Shown one piece after another: positions 50,560-62,421 of a stretch of DNA of 64,000 nt; positions within the stretch are counted from its first letter, which is position 1; each line of letters begins with the position of its first letter. A program made the translations under genes and the position numbers. The stretch comes from Paralichthys olivaceus (lineage: Eukaryota; Chordata; Actinopteri; Pleuronectiformes; Paralichthyidae): NCBI RefSeq assembly GCF_024713975.1, contig NC_091107.1, positions 18,715,501 through 18,779,500 on the forward strand. Reading direction: 5' to 3'. A model generated the notes under the pieces. The model made no database searches. It saw only the letters and a list, made by a program, of their open reading frames with translations, and was not told the origin of the DNA.

Positions 50560-53500
50560 GACAGCCATCACTGTTAAATTGTTCTGCTATTCTCTCCTTC
50601 CTCCTAGCCTAGTTTCTCTGAGCAGAAATAGAAGCAGAGGGGCCAGAGATCCACCCTGCTCTTTTGGGGATTTGATATGAAATCTGTCCCCTCCAAGCTG
50701 ATGTGGTCCTGTGTTTGTACGTGTGTGTGTGTGTGTTTGTGGTTGTACAGGGTGTGGTGTTGTGCAAGCATTTGTTCACTTACCGTGTGTTTGTAATGTT
50801 TATGGTGGTCCCAGAGGAGCAATCCTGGCAGCGTGCGTCACTGCACAGAATCTGGACTTGCTAAAACATCAGTCTGTATGCTCAATTAAATGTTCACTCT
50901 GTATCACACTCACTTTCATGTTAAGTCGTAGTTATAATGTATTGTTTTTTTTCTTCCATACATGATGCTGTAGGGTAAGTAGCTCCACTTTTCTGCAGCT
51001 TTAAATCCTTGTCTGTACAGTAAATGAACACACTGGAGTAAACGAACATACTGGAGGCCTTATAATGGAAAAGCAAAGACGGAAAGAGAGTCCTATTCAT
51101 ATCAAAGAATGATCATTCACCATTCATCACTCTAAATGCAGCATTTGTGGTTTGTTTACATTCACCATTTTGGGTTAGTTCTTTTTAAGCAACACTGTGG
51201 TCAGAAAGGCAAACTTTATGAGAGGGTGGAATAAGTGTCAGCTCCACACTCGCCCCCGTCGTAGTGTCAGCTCTGTGTTTCACTTCAGCCAGGAGTACCT
51301 ACAGCTTACAATAAATTCAGGAAACAGGTCACAATAGGTCACAGTACCCTTTCTATGGAGCCAAATCCAGTTTTGATCATTTGGAAAAAAAAAAAAAAAA
51401 ATTAAACTTAGTTGATGCCACGCCCCCCATGCCAGATCAAGGACATAAGTCTTAAACTGAAACAATATGATCTGAAAGTGAGAAATTCAAAACCGGAAAA
51501 AAAAGATTTGAAACTCTATTTTGTGTTCTCGAGATATTGTAGCGGATGGAGCAGGAGATGGACCTAAATGCACGACTGGCAGAAGTTTAATGATGAGTCA
51601 ATTATAGGATGAATGGTACTGGTACAGGAAGTCTCTGGTGTGGACATCGTGTTTGGCGAGGTGTGGCTTCAGCAGGAACGTGACAGAAAAGACACAGGCA
51701 GGACGGACAAGCAGGCAAACCAACTGGCTGGCTGAGACGAGCAGAGACACGGGGTGTAAGCAAGCTGACCACAGCACAGATACAAAGCACAAAGGACGTC
51801 TGTTAATAAATATACTTTAGTCAGAATATCCAACCATCAACTCGGGCCTGATTATTCAAACATTCCATCAAGCTTGTTCATATCATTATTGCATAAAGCT
51901 GAACTAAGGGAGTTTCCAGAACACTAGCGAGGGAGAGGCTGTAGCTGTCAGTGTGCATCGCTTTGTAAGCGCTTAACATGGACGTACCTGGTGTTATAAT
52001 TGTGTGCAGTCAGGAAGAGCCACATTCCTGTGATGTTTCTTGCTTAGCATCACGCTCAATACACACAGACCCCCGGAGGCCCTGAGACTTGATAAGCTCA
52101 TTAACGTTGTGCAATTAAATTAATCCATGGGGTTGTGTGTGCAGCGTTGAGCTATAGATGTAGCCGCAATGTGAAATATCACCCTTTTTCACTGTTGCTA
52201 TGGTGTCGTAGGAGGTGTTTCTGCCATGGTATAATCACCTGTGTAATTTCAGACCACCTGAGTGTGACTGTGAGAGACGATGGTGTAGAGATGTTCACAT
52301 TGAATCACAAACACCGGATGCATGCAGCTGCAGTGAGGAGGAGAAAAAGGCAGTTTGGAGATTTGGAAAGCTGAGTTCCTTTGTGGTCTCTTGACCTTTA
52401 TCTCCTTGAGTGCCCGCACCGCGTTGCCATGGCAACTAAACTGGGCGCTGCCAGCTTGGGTGAGGGTTGTAATGCCTCATCCTCAGATACATCACTGAGT
52501 CTCTCTGTATTTTTAAGACACAGTTGTTACGTTATCTGGACAGTCCGAAAACGTGAACCTCAGCCTCACTAAGACAAAAGAAGAGACGCAGTTTGAGGAC
52601 GGGTGGATGTTGGGGAGAGACATTAAAAGCCTCACTGAGAATAGAGATGATGGTTGTGATACAGTGCTACACAAACACAGAGCTGCTGGCACGCTGTAAT
52701 CCCTCACAGATTAGCACAGTACATTACACAGCTCATTGTACATGAATCTAGTACAGTCAACACTGATGATTTGACCCGACTCCCACCACTTGTTTAAATG
52801 GATACACATGTACTTTTGAGTATATGATGATAACTTCCATACAGATATTTTTAAACACAATCTCACAACAGTTTATCTCAACCACCGCAGCTATTTTTCC
52901 TGATCTTTCAGTAAATGACATTTTGCTAACTGTACCCTTATTATTGTGTAATAATTGCGTGGCAAGTGTAGACGGGCGTGGCTCAGACAAACGCAGACTC
53001 TGTCCAGGAGGGACGCTCCGCCATCTGCCACAGGAGTCCCCCCCCCCCCTCCCAGCAGGCTTGTGCATAAGTGTCTGTGCGCTCCTTCCAGGCCAATTAT
53101 GAGTACAGCTGCTGTTGTACAGTACACTGTCGGACACTGTTGTCTCTGTTGTTTGGGAGTTTTTAACAGCCAACCTGTTTGCCAAGGCCATGTAGGGATG
53201 ACAACTTGATGTGATGTGATAACAAGTGGTATTAAGTGCATGTTTATTTTAGTGTGTGATGAGTCAGGCAGCTGATCTGTTCAACAAACCCTCACACGCC
53301 TTCTTATCTGAGGTCCCCTCGGACAAAGAATCAAATGTTAATGGAGGAAATGTATGATGTGTGAATATGATGTACACATATGATGTCAGATGCTGATTTC
53401 ATCCATGATTCACCCTGAATTGAGCTGGATATGGAGAGAGTGCAAACCTCCACCGAGGTCCAACAGTCTCCTTGTGAAGCCACATTTAAATTCAGTACAT

Positions 53501-56188
53501 CTGGATCTTTATTTGGATGGCACGCACTCACGCACAAATAAGTCCCATAAACATGTCCGATTTTAAAACAAGTTCCATGAATTGTGCTTTTGAGAAATCA
53601 ACTAAAATGTTGAAAAGTGTCAAAGAAAGCGGAAAAAAAAAAGAATCGTCCCCTTGATCTGGATACACACCAGGTTCTTTTCGGACCCAAGATTTGTGGT
53701 GATCCGTCTAGTAGTTTTTGCGTAATTCTGCTAACTAATATACAAACAAACAACCTGAAATAAAAACATAACCTCCTGGGTGGAGTTAAGTATTTAAGTC
53801 ATACCTGTTTTGAATTGAGGACTGACTGCCTCTGTTTGTGCTGGGACAGCTGTGGGAACTGCTTACAACAAGTGCCCTGACCACAAGCAGAGGTGACGCA
53901 GCCAATCAATGTGTTTATTTTGACTGTGCAGGTGACTGAACTGTGGGTTTCACTGAAACTGGGTGATAACTAGCATGAGGGCACCCATGAGTCAAGTCAT
54001 AATGAAAGAGAGAGACGACAAGGAGCAGCGAGCACAGCACTTAAACAAAGAATGCTGCTAGAATGTGAGCAGGTGCTTTGACTCAGATGACAGGAATCCA
54101 ACTTATGCCTCTGCTCCGCATCACAGTCAAACCTGCATCCAGCCTTTAAAACATGCTGCCTCTCTATGTTGACAAACAGACAAGGTGTGCCAATGTCGAG
54201 GAACAAAAGAATCAACAACTTCCTTTACGTTGAGTGTGGTTATTTAAATGCCTGGCTGTTTTCTTCACTCCGAGTCGACGGGGACATTATTGATGAGTTA
54301 TTTCTGAGTGTTGCAGAGGTGCAATAGACTAGAGGTCAGGTTATGCCAGGTTCTGCAGGGCTCAGAGGGAACGAGCAGACAGATCAGAGGCAGACGGCTT
54401 TTTAAAATGTTAGTCATGCCGCTGTTCCATTTTCATGAGCTGCGTTGCAATTCCCAATGAGCCGCCTGCCAGTTTCACAGCAACTGCCGAGCACGGCAAC
54501 ATTGCATCTGGACTGCAAGCACTTCTACGATAGAGATGTTTCATTGCTTTTTCTTTCAAAAAAATGAAATAACATACGAGAGAGAGAGACTGTGAACTTT
54601 CACCAAGCCGGTGTTCCCAAGAGGATCGGGATTCATTTGATGATACGTTTTGCTTCTCGTTTACTGATGTTTGAAATTGTAAGCTAGCCGAAAAGGAATT
54701 TCTTTAACCCTAATTTTATCACCCTGTGATCTTCTTCATCTTCTGATGTTTATGATGTGTTAAAAAGTTTATGATATTTCGGGTGCACGCATCCCAGCAA
54801 CACTGAGCACACACAAGTCATAATTTTGGGATGAGCAGATATTCAGCTGTTCGTGTGTGTCTCCTGTTGTACCTTTGGCCTAGCATCAGGTGTCATGTAC
54901 TTCATTAAGGTATGAGAGTCATGCACAGTGTGTGAGTTTCCTGTTGGTTTACAGTGACAGAGTGAGCTTCAAGTACTGCATGGTTTCTCACAGTGGAGCA
55001 ATGTTGTTGCTGTTACCAGGTAAAAAGTACACACATTGGTTACTCAAGTAGAGATACAGATACTTGTGGTAAAAATGACTCAAGTAAAAGAATGAGAACT
55101 GATTTGACCTCTTTAATCAAATAAAAGTATAAAAGTACAGGCTCTGAAATGTATTCAGAGTAGGAAAGTAAAATGTTCCCCTGTGAGAGCCATTTCTACA
55201 GGCTGTATCATGCAAAGCAAACTGAGACAAAGATAAAAAACATTAAACTGGAAACAGGGTTAAAGCAAGACAAGATCTGTGAGCTTTGAAAATCTGTTAA
55301 ATCTGAAATATGTACGATGTATTCAATGAAGTTTTCTTAATTTAAATAAGGCCAGGGATGGGAAATCAGTTCAGTTGCTCTGCCTAGTTGTCAATGTCAA
55401 TGTTATCAGCAATGTTGGCTGATTCGTCACTTTTTTCCATGTTGTTGAGCCGCCCTTCTTCTGCAGTTTAGTCTCCCTCTGTCTGTTTCAGTTTTGCTTG
55501 TATGTCGAACGTGCGGAATCGTCTTTTCTGGATTACTTTCCCATTCATTTGGGAAATCTGTCTTGATGTTGGGAAGGTGTCGCTCAATAATGCAAAAAGA
55601 TAATTCCACTCAAATGCATTAAAAGGAAATGAATGAAAGTACAGATATCTGAAAAATCTACTTAAGTACAGTAACAAAGTACTTGTACTTTGTCACTTCC
55701 CATCTGCAGTGACTGTGCAGGAGCTGTATCTCAGAGCTGTGTAGATGAGACATCATTTTTCTAAGGTAATGGTGTAGAAAGTGTATTGTTTGTTTTAGCA
55801 GACAGTGTGATTTAATAGCAGAAATGCTTTTATACTCAGTTAGATATATAACTATGTGAAATCTTTGCAGCCGTTTGCTAAAGTTGAGCACTGCCCAGCA
55901 GCCAAGAGAGCACTTATCAGGGATGTTATATTGTTCTTCAGGGATGTTAAGTGAATGAGCCCCTGAGTGCTGTCAAGCCATCACATCCAACAATAATCAC
56001 AAGCCACAAAAGCCGATCATAAACCCAGAATTCTATTCACTATAAGTCAAAGACAGAGATTATGGTTTGTATTAAGTCAAAAGAAACCACATTTATGTTG
56101 CTCCCTCTCCTCCTGTGTTCAGGTGTTCTGCTCGACATCCAGCGGCACTACAACGTATCTGACAGCGGAATGGGCTTGTTGCAAACAG
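36914..56188 (+). CDS. spns2: Spinster homolog 2, sphingosine-1-phosphate transporter; exons 1-2 only
   Basis: Spns2 is a plasma-membrane MFS transporter that exports sphingosine-1-phosphate; zebrafish spns2 mutants have two hearts through failed precursor migration. Exon 1 (36914-37145) encodes MCVESDGCEIEGC, then DEVRTLSGSMSP, and ends in TM1 with NVLNYMDRYTVVG (DR at residues 72-73). Exon 2 (56123-56188) encodes GVLLDIQRHYNVSDSGMGLL and ends in QT, residues 78-99, joined in phase 1 across a 19 kb intron. Start choice: the MCVES/MCLES N-terminus is family-like, although an upstream in-frame ATG exists at 36863. Exon 3 is not found before the right edge, so intron 2 exceeds 7.8 kb. Unlike the adjacent spns3, this gene keeps the DR motif. 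Neighbours fit human SPNS2. Confidence 0.93.
39941..39985. repeat. Imperfect (CA)n microsatellite
   Basis: CA units interrupted by CCCA and aaaaca; about 45 bp. Confidence 0.85.
44182..44202. repeat. (AC)n microsatellite
   Basis: Short pure AC run. Confidence 0.85.
46385..46410. repeat. (GT)n microsatellite
   Basis: Pure GT run followed by ctgtgtgtgc. Confidence 0.9.
47252..47350. repeat. Long (CA)n microsatellite
   Basis: About 100 bp, with CACG interruptions at the left and a pure right part. Confidence 0.95.
47545..47760. repeat. Dispersed fish repeat (LINE/SINE tail type)
   Basis: Contains tttactgtcattcagaccac, ataaatagataaatatggta and ggagatattgcacatt, phrases common in fish dispersed repeats. 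The class is inferred from resemblance only. Confidence 0.45.
50371..50400. repeat. (CA)n microsatellite
   Basis: Pure CA run followed by a short (TA)n. Confidence 0.9.
50518..50556. repeat. (TC)n microsatellite
   Basis: TC run with a single TG interruption. Confidence 0.9.
53640..53795. repeat. Dispersed fish repeat, copy 2 (opposite end fragment)
   Basis: Carries gtagtttttgcgtaattctg, aaacaaacaacctgaaataa and aacataacctcctgggtgga, a well-known end of a repeat abundant in fish. It probably belongs to the family of 9830-10115 and 58771-59050. Confidence 0.55.
55018..55712. mobile_element. Fish non-autonomous element with AAGTA-rich ends
   Basis: Starts with ggtaaaaagtacacac and actcaagtagagatacagat and ends with cttaagtacagtaacaaagt, acttgtactttgtcacttcc. 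The two ends face each other as imperfect inverted repeats rich in AAGTA/TACTT. It resembles a very common fish hAT-like family; no target duplication could be fixed. Confidence 0.5.
56123..56188 (+). CDS. spns2: spns2 coding exon 2
   Basis: 66 bp between a tcctcctgtgttcag acceptor and a GTAAGACC donor. It encodes GVLLDIQRHYNVSDSGMG followed by LLQT, the loop and start of TM2 typical of Spinster proteins. Its length and phase equal those of spns3 exon 2. It is too short to stand out as an open frame. Confidence 0.93.
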
Positions 56189-58770
56189 GTAAGACCTTTA
56201 ATACCATAATTACACCTGTGAAAATGGTTAGCTGAACAGCTTAACACATTTTCCGCATTATGAAGGTAATTATTGTGTAACGGATGTTTCTGTGTTTCAA
56301 AACTGAAACGCAAGAGATATTGATGGTTCAGTTTGCTGCTCATTATGGAGTTAATAATCAATGAACTAATGACTTATACTCGTACCTCTGATCATTCTTC
56401 TCTTCCTCTGTGATAACGTGCCACAGTTGAAGGATTTAAAACCATTTTATTCCCTGGTTCTAAATCCGACCTGATTTTTCTAGATGACTCACTATGAAGG
56501 GCAACCTGTTTAGCAAATAAAGTTTATTTAAAGGTGTTGGGGAGTAGAACTGCATGTATGAAACATGTTTTATCAATCCTTTTGTGTGTGGGAAGTTGCT
56601 TGAGTCAACATCAGTTGGGTGTGGGGACTAAAATAATTTAAAAAATATTTTTAACCGTCTATTGTGAGTCAGACAATGTTATTAGAGTGTAAAGCTAAAT
56701 CAACTATGGCAACTAGTTAAGAAATTGTTTTGACCTTTAGAGAATTTATTTTCACCCTCATCTGAAATGCTGCAGTCATAAGAAGTACAGGGTTGGTTAG
56801 TTGAATAACTCAACACTGCAGCACGGACACATGCTCAGTTTGCAGAAATCTGGAAATATATTTTAGTTGAAGCTGGTTAGATTTCTTTAACAACAAATCA
56901 TCACAGGCAGATTCAAGCGAGGGTGTTTTGGTTGCAGTGTTTCCTCACAGCAGCAGTGGTGACAGGGCAGGTCATCGGAAAGCAAAACAAAGTCAGCAGC
57001 CAGACGAGCCGTTTTCCTCAGAGCCGGCCTCCATGTACCCTTAGTGTCTAGAGCACTTCTGGCTCCAGGGCAGGGTTTCCTGCTCCACCATGGACATCAG
57101 TGAATTCACCTTTTAGAGAGAGATACCTTTGCAAAGCCCTCTCATTGGAGGACAGGACCCAGTCTTGTCCACGCGTGCCCTCAGACTCATTCAAAGTGCA
57201 CACACAAAGTGCCATTGAGGGGCAGGCAGGCAGTTGTGAGCGTGTGGGTGAAAGAATACAGCCCAGTGTTTGCTCCGTCACTCAATGTTTCTGCTGGGCT
57301 AAGTTTAGGTGCGCTGAATGGTGTGTTGAGGACAAAAATATCTGCCAGGTGAAAGAAATCAGTGTTGTGATTCCTGTTGGCTTCTCAGTGAATAAGCCAT
57401 TTCATCATTTCCACCCAGTTTCACTCAAACAGAGAATCTTAAGTTTCTACCTGCTGAACTCTGTCCTCTATTCTTAGGCCTGATTTTGTTGTTCTCCAGC
57501 CAAAATACTCAAACTGACGGATTTATTTCATATCCTGACGTTTCTGATATGCGGAATAAAACACAAGACCTCGACTCAGGCGACAACTAAGGGGGAGAAA
57601 AGAGCCATTCAGGGTTTTTCAACCCACTTCGTGCCTGCATTTGTGGAAACACACTATTCCAGGTGATGTCTGCTTGGTATAAAATCTTCACACGAAACAG
57701 GAAGCTGCAAAGGGTGTTTGACTTTTAATTCTGTTTGTCTTGGCTCATTATTTAGGCTACACACTCCTCCACACTGGCGCAGGCTCGCACACCCTCTTCA
57801 GCACACACAGAAGGTTGGTTGAGCGGCATGTGGAGCTGATTTGCCCTCTGCACCGTCTGCGTTTGCAGGTCTACAAGAAGCACTCAGTCTGGCTAAAAGC
57901 AGCGGCGCTTTGTGTTCCGTTCGTCTGGCCTGTCCTGGCTTGTCAGGGCTCAGACTCCGCTTGGCCCCTGATCCCCCGGCGACCTCTCTCTCTCTCTCTC
58001 TCACACCGGCCTGAGGAATGCTGGGTGTCCCAGGCCGAGAGCTGTGAGAGCGGGTGGGCGCAGACGGGGAGGCTGGATGTGAAGTCGAGGTTAGGAGGTT
58101 GATGTAATCAGGGCGCTGGAAGGGAGAGTGTCAGTGTGTGCGTGTACATGTTTACAGTAAGCACCTCTACCACCCGCTTCCTTCTCTGGAGGGAACAATC
58201 CCTGCTTCTGTGAGCACCTGCAGGCCAGGCCGGCTCTGCCTTCTCTCCGCTCCCTCTGTCCAGGCAGCTTTTGTGCACCTGGGAATGCAAACTGCCCACG
58301 TATGTGTTTTACAGCCAGTGGGCGTTGTGTGTGCTGGTGCGTACTCTCTCTTCCTCTGCTGCCAGGTCACCCTCACACTTTTATAAATAAAAAGATACAC
58401 TGACCGCACACTGCAGGGTCCAAGTCGCAGAATAAACACAGGTCTGAGTCAGAATCCCTGTGGTGAATTCTGATCTGGTTCAGTTTAAGAGAAAAGTAAA
58501 GTTTTGAGCTTTTTCTTTGGCTCTTGATCAGAACTACTGGAATGAAGAATTTCCCATATCTAAACATTACTCATAAGCTGTTTTCTTTTGGGAAATACTC
58601 GTCTCACTAAGCACAAGAGAGGCCCTCGTGACCTACTTCAGTATTTGTACTTTGATTGCTGCACTGCAAAAAATTGACATTTGATCGTGTTTAATGTTTG
58701 ATTTGGGATTTTGAAACTAATTTCAGAAAGATTTCTAAAAGAAAATGTCGATTGCCTCTCTATATTGTCC

Positions 58771-59050
58771 AAACTCGAATTGCACTCAGTGGAGCACTTA
58801 CCTCCGCCAAGTCCCCTCACATTCACTTAGGCTGCTCCAGCTTTCACACACTCATAGACATGACTTCTCCTAAACATGCCAGATTTTTTCCATTGAGATT
58901 GTTCTTTGGGGAAATGGTGAAAATGTTGCAAAATCTTTTAAAGAAAGAGAAAACAAATTCCTGGATCCATCCCCGGATCAGGACTGAAATTTAATTTTAA
59001 GTTCTTCCCTGACCCATACCAGATTCTTCACAATGTTTCGTGGTATAATA
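58771..59050 (-). repeat. Dispersed fish repeat, copy 3 (minus orientation)
   Basis: Begins aattgcactcagtggagcac ttacctccgcc and continues to aattcctggatccatccccg and cagattcttcacaatg. In reverse complement its end matches the end of the 9830-10115 copy. Confidence 0.55.
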
Positions 59051-60361
59051 TATAATAGATTCATATAAATGTAATTGTTTTTTAGGTTAAAATGTATCAC
59101 ATTTGGTACTTTTGTCCCTCAAAATGTAATAGAATAAACCTCTTATTCCAGGAATTAGCTTGTTCTATTTCACATACCCAATGTCAGACTTTGATTCCTA
59201 GCCTATAATGAAGAAATAATCCCATGTCATATTAATTATTGTTTTTGAATGTCATTAAATTATCAATGATCTTATTGATGGTGAAACTGAAGCCTTAAAC
59301 AGTCACTGAGGTAAAATCAGAAGAGAAGAATTAGAAACACTAGAAAAGCCTTGAGACTGGAAAATGTATGAACAATTAGGAAACTGTGCCGTGGGTAGAC
59401 TGGATTCATTAAGCATTATAGATATAATAAGAAACTCTCCGCGCTCATGAGAAGGAATGACGTGGTAAGACACTAGGTTCTTTCCATCCAGTAAACTGGT
59501 GTTTACATGTGAATGGACAACACATGGAAAACACCCTGTGGTGAGCTCAGCCTCCGCAGCACCAGCTATTTCTGTTATTTGGCAACAATGACCATTTTTA
59601 AAAGCAGCTTACACAACATTAATTGACGTGAGGTATGTGCTCATTTCTGCAGTGCGTGAGTGTGCGTGAGTGTGAGTCACGTGCACCATTGCTGCCCGAG
59701 GAGCTGAGGTCTCAGCTGTCTGAGTAAGGGGATGATGTGTTGGTAGCTGTCAGTCAGGTTAGGGAAGAGGCGCGCTGGCTAAGCCTGCAGCTCTCCGGGT
59801 CCGTCCATTAGCGGGTGGAGATGCTCTCACCTGCGCTCAGCAGACCTGTCAGAGCACCGGGACTCAACTCTCCCACTGAAAACGGCCCCGAGGCAGTCTC
59901 CTTGTGAAGTGAGTGACACTCACACACAGCTGCGAACAGGACCAGAGGGGGTATGCAGGGCAGGAGAGGTTAATGGAGGAGAGGAAGAGGAGAGGGGCTT
60001 CACCTGGATGGTGTTACATTTAGTTGAGGGGAGTTTTGAGACCTTTTGTTAACCACACTGAGAAATCTGAGAGAAGGCTTTCTCCTCCTTACATGTTGTG
60101 GTTATTCTATTCAAGTGCTCTGAGGCAAGACAGGAAAAAATATCTTTAATGGGCTGAATAATCTGCTATGATGAAAGATGGCATGGTAATTATCCCCCCA
60201 CTGGTAGAACATGGAAGCAGAGGTATTGGGGTCAGTCAGGCTGGATGAGGCTACAGCGGGGGGGGCGGCGGCTTAATAAGGAGCCGGCGCTCAAAACAGC
60301 CCACAGACTGTCTGTGCCCTGTTCTGTGTGTGGCTGCCCACCTTGTCTGAAACGCGACACC

Positions 60362-60362
<1 letters not shown>

Positions 60363-60399
<37 letters not shown>
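60363..60399. repeat. (AC)n microsatellite
   Basis: Pure AC run. Confidence 0.95.
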
Positions 60400-60400
<1 letters not shown>

Positions 60401-61124
60401 TCAGACCAACTGACATTGAACCAGTCTTAACACGGTGTCAGTCAGCCAGTATGTGAGCTTCGAAGAATGAGGCCACAGGTGTTGTGTGAAGCGTACAGCT
60501 TGAGCTCCGCTAACACATCAGACGTATACATGTACTGCACACACACACAAAAAGCTTTAGGCCCAAACCGCAAGACGTTAGCATTGCACACTGAGGGTTT
60601 GTCCTGCGCTGTGGTGTGGCTGTGGCCGTCTGGAATCTGTTATTTACTGGACCCGAGGTGTGGCCAAGTGTGTAGGTTTATGGTCAGTGTCAGTCAAAAA
60701 TTCCTCCAGTTGGATGGAGGCCTCTCTGATTTCCTTTTTCACAGTCTGAAGTTATCGGTGCTTGATCAGCTGTTTTGGCCGCTCACAGCTGCTCCTATTC
60801 TGTCTCCAGCCGTCATTGCCATCCCTTGGTACGTCCCCTCTTGCTCCCTCTCTCCCTCTATCAGCAGTTTGGCAGCTGCTGTTGCCTCGTCGTTACTCCC
60901 ACTAGCACCTCATAGGATTTAGAGGAGATGAAGGCATGATGGGAAATGGAGGGAGAGGAAGGAGCCACCTGTGGCGTCAACCCTCCGGTCACGGATGGCA
61001 GCAAGGTTTAATCTTCTCCACTATTGATTCCCAAAGCTAAATAATGACATTGCATTGGTGTTCAGCAGCCCCTCTCCTGCTGGGACAGGAATAGAACAAT
61101 GACCTGATGATGCATCAACAGCTC

Positions 61125-61125
<1 letters not shown>

Positions 61126-61157
<32 letters not shown>
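61126..61157. repeat. (GT)n microsatellite
   Basis: GT run followed by three CTGTGT units. Confidence 0.9.
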
Positions 61158-61158
<1 letters not shown>

Positions 61159-61482
61159 TGTGTCTGTGTCTCCGTCCCTGGCTGTTTTTATAGGCCACAT
61201 CTCTGAGGAGGGCACTTGTTGGGTGATGATTGGCACCCTGCTCCTCATTTCCTTCCCCCTCACTTCCTCTTGAAGAACCAATGGCACTGCCACTGAGTGA
61301 CTGCCGCACCAATCAGGATTACATGGTCAATTAAACAAGCGCGCTGTGTCTCAATTCACTAACGTCCATGCACACTCACATTATTCAATGCATTATGAGT
61401 ACCTGGAACGTGCAATGAAAAAAGTCACAAAGTTGAGTGTAGAACAATGGACGCCTGTCATTCTCAAGAGTTGATGCAGCGG

Positions 61483-62235
61483 AATGGGAGGCACCAAACT
61501 TTCACATGTGAAACTCCTGAAGGACGACACGATGTTGGCACAGGTGGCGCTGTAATTTTCACATTGTGTGAGTCAGGCCACACACAAGAAAGTATATCTT
61601 TTATTTCTAAGTCCACTGAGCAAAGCAACTGGCCGATATTATGGCAAGCGGCAATCGCTGTAACGTTTTGATTGTCACTTCCATTGAGTGCACAATGGCA
61701 GGGTTTGATACATGTACAAGGGGTACATGTATGGACAGAAGTATTTAACTTGAGATACAGCACATTTTCATGTAAAAGTACTATGAGATGGTCGCTCCTT
61801 ACTGTTAAGCACCAGAAACAAAGAAAGCAGAGGTGGATTGTTGTGATAGATTCACACAAAAGACACTTGTCACCCTCAACGGTCTCCATCTTGGCCTAAG
61901 AGCCAAATGGGAGGGACAAACAGCGCTTTTTGTCAAATGGCTGCGTAATATCCACATTGTGTGAAACAGGCAGTGCACACAAGAAAGTACATTTATTTTC
62001 AAGTCCACTGAGGAAAGCACCCAGCAGATATTACGGCAGGCGACAATCGCAATAGCATGTTGCGATCATCATTTCATCGGCTGCAGTGTAATTTAAGATA
62101 AACTGTCAACATTCATGCACTATGACTGACTTAATCTCTAATCCAAGTGCATGTTCTATGAGATCGCTCCTTATCTTTCTGAAACAAAGCAGATCGGTTG
62201 TGATAGATTCACATAGATTTAAAAATAGGTCATCA
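61483..62235. repeat. Diverged tandem direct duplication (two units of about 360-420 bp)
   Basis: Unit A (61483-about 61880) and unit B (61906-about 62235) share the same ordered blocks: aatgggagg (61483, 61906), cacattgtgtga (61560, 61953), an acacaagaaagta and aagtccactgag block, a gatcattgt/caatcg block, ctatgagat with cgctcctta, and gatagattcaca (61845, 62202). The offset falls from 423 to 357 because unit B has lost bases. No gene is implied. Confidence 0.75.
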
Positions 62236-62386
62236 CTGAATAGATCAAACATTTGTGCCAATGAGATTCTTCGTGATATTTCATCCGGCTTCTCACAAAT
62301 ATAGACTGAACACTGATCGATCGCTTGATGTGGCAGGAGGCTGCACAACTCTCTCTGTTTCGAGCGACATCAACAGATCAATCAGG

Positions 62387-62388
<2 letters not shown>

Positions 62389-62419
<31 letters not shown>
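62389..62419. repeat. (CA)n microsatellite
   Basis: Pure CA run. Confidence 0.95.

Positions 62420-62421
<2 letters not shown>

Larger units (their letters stand above)
37146..56122 (+). other. spns2 intron 1, 19 kb
   Basis: No other gene was recognised on either strand. It holds many microsatellites, homopolymer runs (G22 at 39200-39221, A18 at 51385-51402), dispersed repeats listed separately, and low-GC stretches that could be regulatory but cannot be called without alignment. Confidence 0.6.
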
